Below are positions 16,023 to 18,270 of a stretch of 18,270 bases of DNA, piece after piece. The notes below the pieces were generated by a model. The model saw only the letters and a list, made by a program, of their open reading frames with translations. It was not told the origin of the DNA and did not search any database. This DNA comes from Prevotella sp. UBA1104. GTDB lineage: Bacteria > Bacteroidota > Bacteroidia > Bacteroidales > Bacteroidaceae. Where the stretch lies: NCBI GenBank assembly GCA_002314055.1, contig DCBP01000011.1, positions 1 to 18,270 on the forward strand. The letters are read 5' to 3'. The stretch's first letter is position 1; each line of letters opens with the position of its first letter. A program made the position numbers and the translations under genes.

Positions 16023-17471
16023 ATGATTGAAAGCGATACAATATGTGCCATTGCAACGGCAACTGGAGGAGCATTGGGCATAATAAGAATTTCTGGAACG
16101 AAGGCTATTGAAGTTGTAGACAAGATATTCCTGCCTGTGGGCAAAGATAAAAGAAAACTTCATGATCGCGATGCTTATACCATCGTATTTGGAACTATTG
16201 TTGACGGTAATAACTACAACGAGATTGTTGATGAAGTTCTTGTGTCTGTATTTCGAGCGCCACATTCTTATACTGGTGAGGATTCTATTGAGATTTCTTG
16301 TCATGGCTCTTCTTATATCCTTCAGCGTACTATGCAATTGCTGATTGCTAATGGTTGTAGGGCTGCCGGTCCTGGAGAATATACACAAAGGGCGTTTCTG
16401 AACGGGAAGATGGATTTGTCGCAGGCTGAGGCGGTTGCTGACTTGATTGCATCCAATACTGCAGCAAGCCATCGTATTGCAATGAATCAGATGAGAGGAG
16501 CTTTTAGTTCTGAACTTGCGAAGTTAAGGGATGAATTGTTGCATTTGACTTCACTTATGGAATTGGAGCTTGATTTTTCCGATCACGAAGAACTGGAATT
16601 TGCCGACCGAAGTAAGCTTAACGATATAGCCGGTAAAATATATAGGATAATAAATAAGCTTGTTGAGTCTTTCAAATTGGGCAATGCCATAAAAAACGGT
16701 ATTCCTGTTGCTATTATAGGTGAGACGAATGCTGGTAAATCTACTCTCCTTAATAAGCTGGTTGGGGAAGAACGCGCTATCGTCAGCGATATTCATGGCA
16801 CGACACGTGATGTAATTGAAGATACTATAAATATCTCTGGCATAAATTTCCGTTTTATTGATACTGCAGGAATAAGAGAAACTCAAGACAAAATTGAAAA
16901 TATCGGAATAGGGCGTACTTTAGAGAAAGTTAAACAAGCTGAGATTGTAATTGTTTTGATTGATTCAACAAATGCCAAGGAGCAATATCTTGAGCTCGCA
17001 CAAAAAATTGGTCCTATGTGTTTGGACAAGAAAGTATTTTTTGTTCTCAATAAAATTGACATTCTCAATGTATATTCTAATTTTGTCTCTTTAATTGAAG
17101 AATCAGACTTTTGTGGCTCAAAATCTGCCGATACCCCAAGGACATATTGTGATTCTGATATTATAGCTATTTCTGCAAAAGATGGAGACGGAATTGATAA
17201 TCTAAGAGCTGCTCTTACATCATATTCATCACAGATTCAAGATACGAGCAGTAATGTAATTGTCAGCAACTTACGCCATTTGTCATCTCTCAAGTCTGCC
17301 CTTTCCGACATAAAGCGGGTCATAGATGGTTTACAGATGAATATTCCAACAGATTTGCTTAGTCAGGACCTTCGTAGTTGTCTATATCATCTTGGAGAAA
17401 TTACGGGTGGCGAAATTCAGACAGATGAGGTGCTTGGAAATATTTTTAGTCATTTCTGCATCGGAAAATAG
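16023..17471 (+). CDS. mnmE: tRNA uridine-5-carboxymethylaminomethyl modification GTPase MnmE
   Basis: This is a complete 482-residue MnmE. With MnmG it builds the cmnm5/nm5 group on the wobble uridine of certain tRNAs. The N-terminal tetrahydrofolate-binding domain (1-118) includes GPGEYTQRAFLNGK at its edge. A helical domain follows, with the G domain inserted: G1 GETNAGKS (233-240), G2 GTTRD (259-263), G3 DTAGIRE (280-286), G4 NKID (343-346), G5 SAK (384-386). The C-terminus ends FCIGK, carrying the conserved cysteine C479. GETN instead of GxPN in G1 is, from memory, usual in Bacteroidetes. About 30 residues between G4 and G5 (350-380) look like a small lineage insertion. An upstream in-frame TTG at 16002 lies inside the -7 box and cannot be the start. 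Confidence 0.97.
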   Translation: MIESDTICAIATATGGALGIIRISGTKAIEVVDKIFLPVGKDKRKLHDRDAYTIVFGTIVDGNNYNEIVDEVLVSVFRAPHSYTGEDSIEISCHGSSYILQRTMQLLIANGCRAAGPGEYTQRAFLNGKMDLSQAEAVADLIASNTAASHRIAMNQMRGAFSSELAKLRDELLHLTSLMELELDFSDHEELEFADRSKLNDIAGKIYRIINKLVESFKLGNAIKNGIPVAIIGETNAGKSTLLNKLVGEERAIVSDIHGTTRDVIEDTINISGINFRFIDTAGIRETQDKIENIGIGRTLEKVKQAEIVIVLIDSTNAKEQYLELAQKIGPMCLDKKVFFVLNKIDILNVYSNFVSLIEESDFCGSKSADTPRTYCDSDIIAISAKDGDGIDNLRAALTSYSSQIQDTSSNVIVSNLRHLSSLKSALSDIKRVIDGLQMNIPTDLLSQDLRSCLYHLGEITGGEIQTDEVLGNIFSHFCIGK

Positions 17472-17513
17472 GTGGTGATAATCAATGATTGTCATCGACA
17501 ATGAATGATAGTT

Positions 17514-17543
17514 AAGGTGCTCATTATGAGCACCTTTCTTTTT
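17514..17543 (+). terminator. Intrinsic terminator of mnmE
   Basis: AAGGTGCTCA (17514-17523) and TGAGCACCTT (17527-17536) form a perfect 10-bp stem with a 3-nt loop. TCTTTTT follows at once. It lies 43 bases after the mnmE stop codon. Confidence 0.9.
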
Positions 17544-17583
17544 AGCCTTACTATTGGTGGCAACTAATGGTAAGGCTTTTTTA
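17544..17583 (+). terminator. Second, tandem intrinsic terminator
   Basis: AGCCTTACTATT (17544-17555) pairs with AATGGTAAGGCT (17566-17577), including one U-G wobble, and pairing can continue inward to a GGCA tetraloop. A run of five T residues follows. The first hairpin's T-rich tail runs directly into it. Confidence 0.88.
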
Positions 17584-17592
17584 GCACCTTTT

Positions 17593-17612
17593 TGTACCGC
17601 TCTTGTACCGCC
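17593..17612. repeat. Paired TTGTACCGC direct repeats, candidate recombinase site
   Basis: TTGTACCGC occurs twice with a 2-base spacer (11-base period). A reverse-oriented CGGTA lies just beyond, and another CGGTA occurs near 17764. Phased short repeats like this are typical of recombinase or excisionase arm sites at element ends. The assignment rests on context only. Confidence 0.4.
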
Positions 17613-17782
17613 ACGGTTCGGTAGTAATAAATTGTGACACCATTTTCGGCAGACGAGTGCAAGATTGCCGAGAGTTTTGGACAATGATGGACGATGATTT
17701 AAGACTATGGAAAGAAATCGGGCGAAATGACAGACGACTTTATCTGCTATGATTTAGGTTTAACGGTATAAAAAGCGTACAA

Positions 17783-18270
17783 ATGACAGCAAGTAAAGAG
17801 AAAATTCTAAGAGTTTGCGAGTATTGTGGCAAGAGTTTCTATGCACAGAAATCCACCACTCGCTATTGTTCCAAGCAATGCAACAGCTATGCGTACAAGG
17901 CAGCAAGACGCAAGGAGAAAATCAAGGTAGCAGAGACCATGAGCCAAAGAAAGGCTTCCGAAAAATCCATGTCGGAGATTCTTGCCAAAGAATACTTGAC
18001 CATCCATGAGGTAGCAATCTTGTTAGGGCTCAGCAAGCAGACTATATATAATATGGTGTATAGTGGAAAGTTGAGGGCATCCAAGATTACCTCACGATTG
18101 TCATTCATCAGAAAGCGTGACGTCGATTATCTCGTAGATAGTCTGCCTTATACTAAAAAGGACAGTTTGACTAACCCACAAACGAACAATGGAGCATCTC
18201 CTACCTCTTCTGAGGTCGTGAAGGAATTACCTGTTCCCGAATACTACTCCGCCAAAGAGATTGCAGAGGT
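17783..18270 (+). CDS. Zinc-finger plus excisionase-like HTH protein, mobile-element type (3' end cut by window)
   Basis: The frame is open from ATG 17783 to the window edge, giving 162 complete codons and no stop. Residues 12-33 carry a CxxC-x13-CxxxC zinc-finger-like motif (C12, C15, C29, C33, in CEYCGKSF and YCSKQC). A basic helical linker follows (40-65). Residues about 70-119 (YLTIHEVAILLGLSKQTIYN, then KRDVDYLVDS) are a MerR/excisionase-type winged HTH (HTH_17-like). A Ser/Thr/Asn-rich linker leads to YYSAKEIAE at 154-162, which looks like the start of a second HTH of the same type. Proteins of this build commonly sit next to tyrosine integrase genes in Bacteroidetes integrative elements, from memory. 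The start is uncertain, as no box or RBS decides it. Confidence 0.82.
   Translation, partial: MTASKEKILRVCEYCGKSFYAQKSTTRYCSKQCNSYAYKAARRKEKIKVAETMSQRKASEKSMSEILAKEYLTIHEVAILLGLSKQTIYNMVYSGKLRASKITSRLSFIRKRDVDYLVDSLPYTKKDSLTNPQTNNGASPTSSEVVKELPVPEYYSAKEIAE

Larger units (their letters stand above)
17472..17782. other. Intergenic region between mnmE and element-type HTH gene
   Basis: These 311 bases contain no credible gene. They hold two tandem terminator hairpins (17514-17583), a second copy of AGCACCTTT (17583-17591), paired TTGTACCGC repeats (17593-17612), and an imperfect 10-bp tandem repeat (GGACAATGAT/GGACGATGAT) near 17678-17698. I see no tRNA gene or clear duplicated mnmE end. The region most likely contains the junction between the chromosome and an integrated element. 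Confidence 0.5.

Noticed and set aside
17382..17684. Minus-strand 100-codon ORF across the mnmE 3' end
   Set aside because: It overlaps mnmE antisense and translates both terminator hairpins; the protein has no recognisable domain.
17472..17782. tRNA gene as element attachment site
   Set aside because: No cloverleaf, TPsiC-like arm or CCA-type end could be found on either strand here; the hairpins are terminators.

Overview
The window looks like a chromosomal segment of a Bacteroidales bacterium, most likely Prevotella-like. The evidence is Bacteroidetes-type promoter boxes (TAnnTTTG) placed before genes, AT-rich start contexts without Shine-Dalgarno sequences, and lineage-typical families: a Porin_10-like putative porin, a DUF4468-like protein, a golvesin/Xly-like domain inside an amidase, and an orphan ATP-grasp protein. 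The genus is an inference. No tRNA, rRNA, CRISPR array or transposase was seen.

Layout. Positions 1-235 hold a truncated heptamer tandem repeat, a 17-bp palindrome and a candidate promoter. A plus-strand run follows: a small conserved protein (236-505), a long hairpin (520-577), a PlsC-like acyltransferase (591-1148) and a large lipoprotein amidase (1158-3791). A TACCTTTGC promoter then opens a second run: DUF4468-like secreted protein (3881-4579), small membrane protein, putative porin joined by an ATGA overlap, class I aminotransferase, LolC/E-like permease, and a PD40-type periplasmic protein with a coiled-coil tail. A promoter overlapping that last stop codon precedes a uridine phosphorylase-like gene. 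Next comes mltG, preceded by a short upstream ORF whose coding sequence folds into a hairpin. A bidirectional terminator (13031-13070) closes the rightward block.

On the minus strand an ATP-grasp protein (14803-15888) and a GH43 enzyme (13104-14750) form a likely two-gene unit. It is divergent from mnmE (16023-17471), and the two promoters overlap. Two tandem terminators follow mnmE, then a stretch rich in TTGTACCGC repeats, then a truncated zinc-finger/HTH protein (17783 to the window end) of the excisionase-like type. I read this last part as the probable left border of an integrated mobile element.

Functionally most of the window is envelope biology: acyl transfer, peptidoglycan cleavage (amidase, MltG), an outer-membrane porin, a lipoprotein-release-type permease and secreted proteins of unknown role. 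Housekeeping genes (aminotransferase, nucleoside phosphorylase, mnmE) are mixed in. No complete new defence or biosynthetic system is visible. The points most worth a second look are the mltG upstream ORF and hairpin, the 58-nt hairpin before the acyltransferase, the orphan ATP-grasp gene, and the element border after mnmE.
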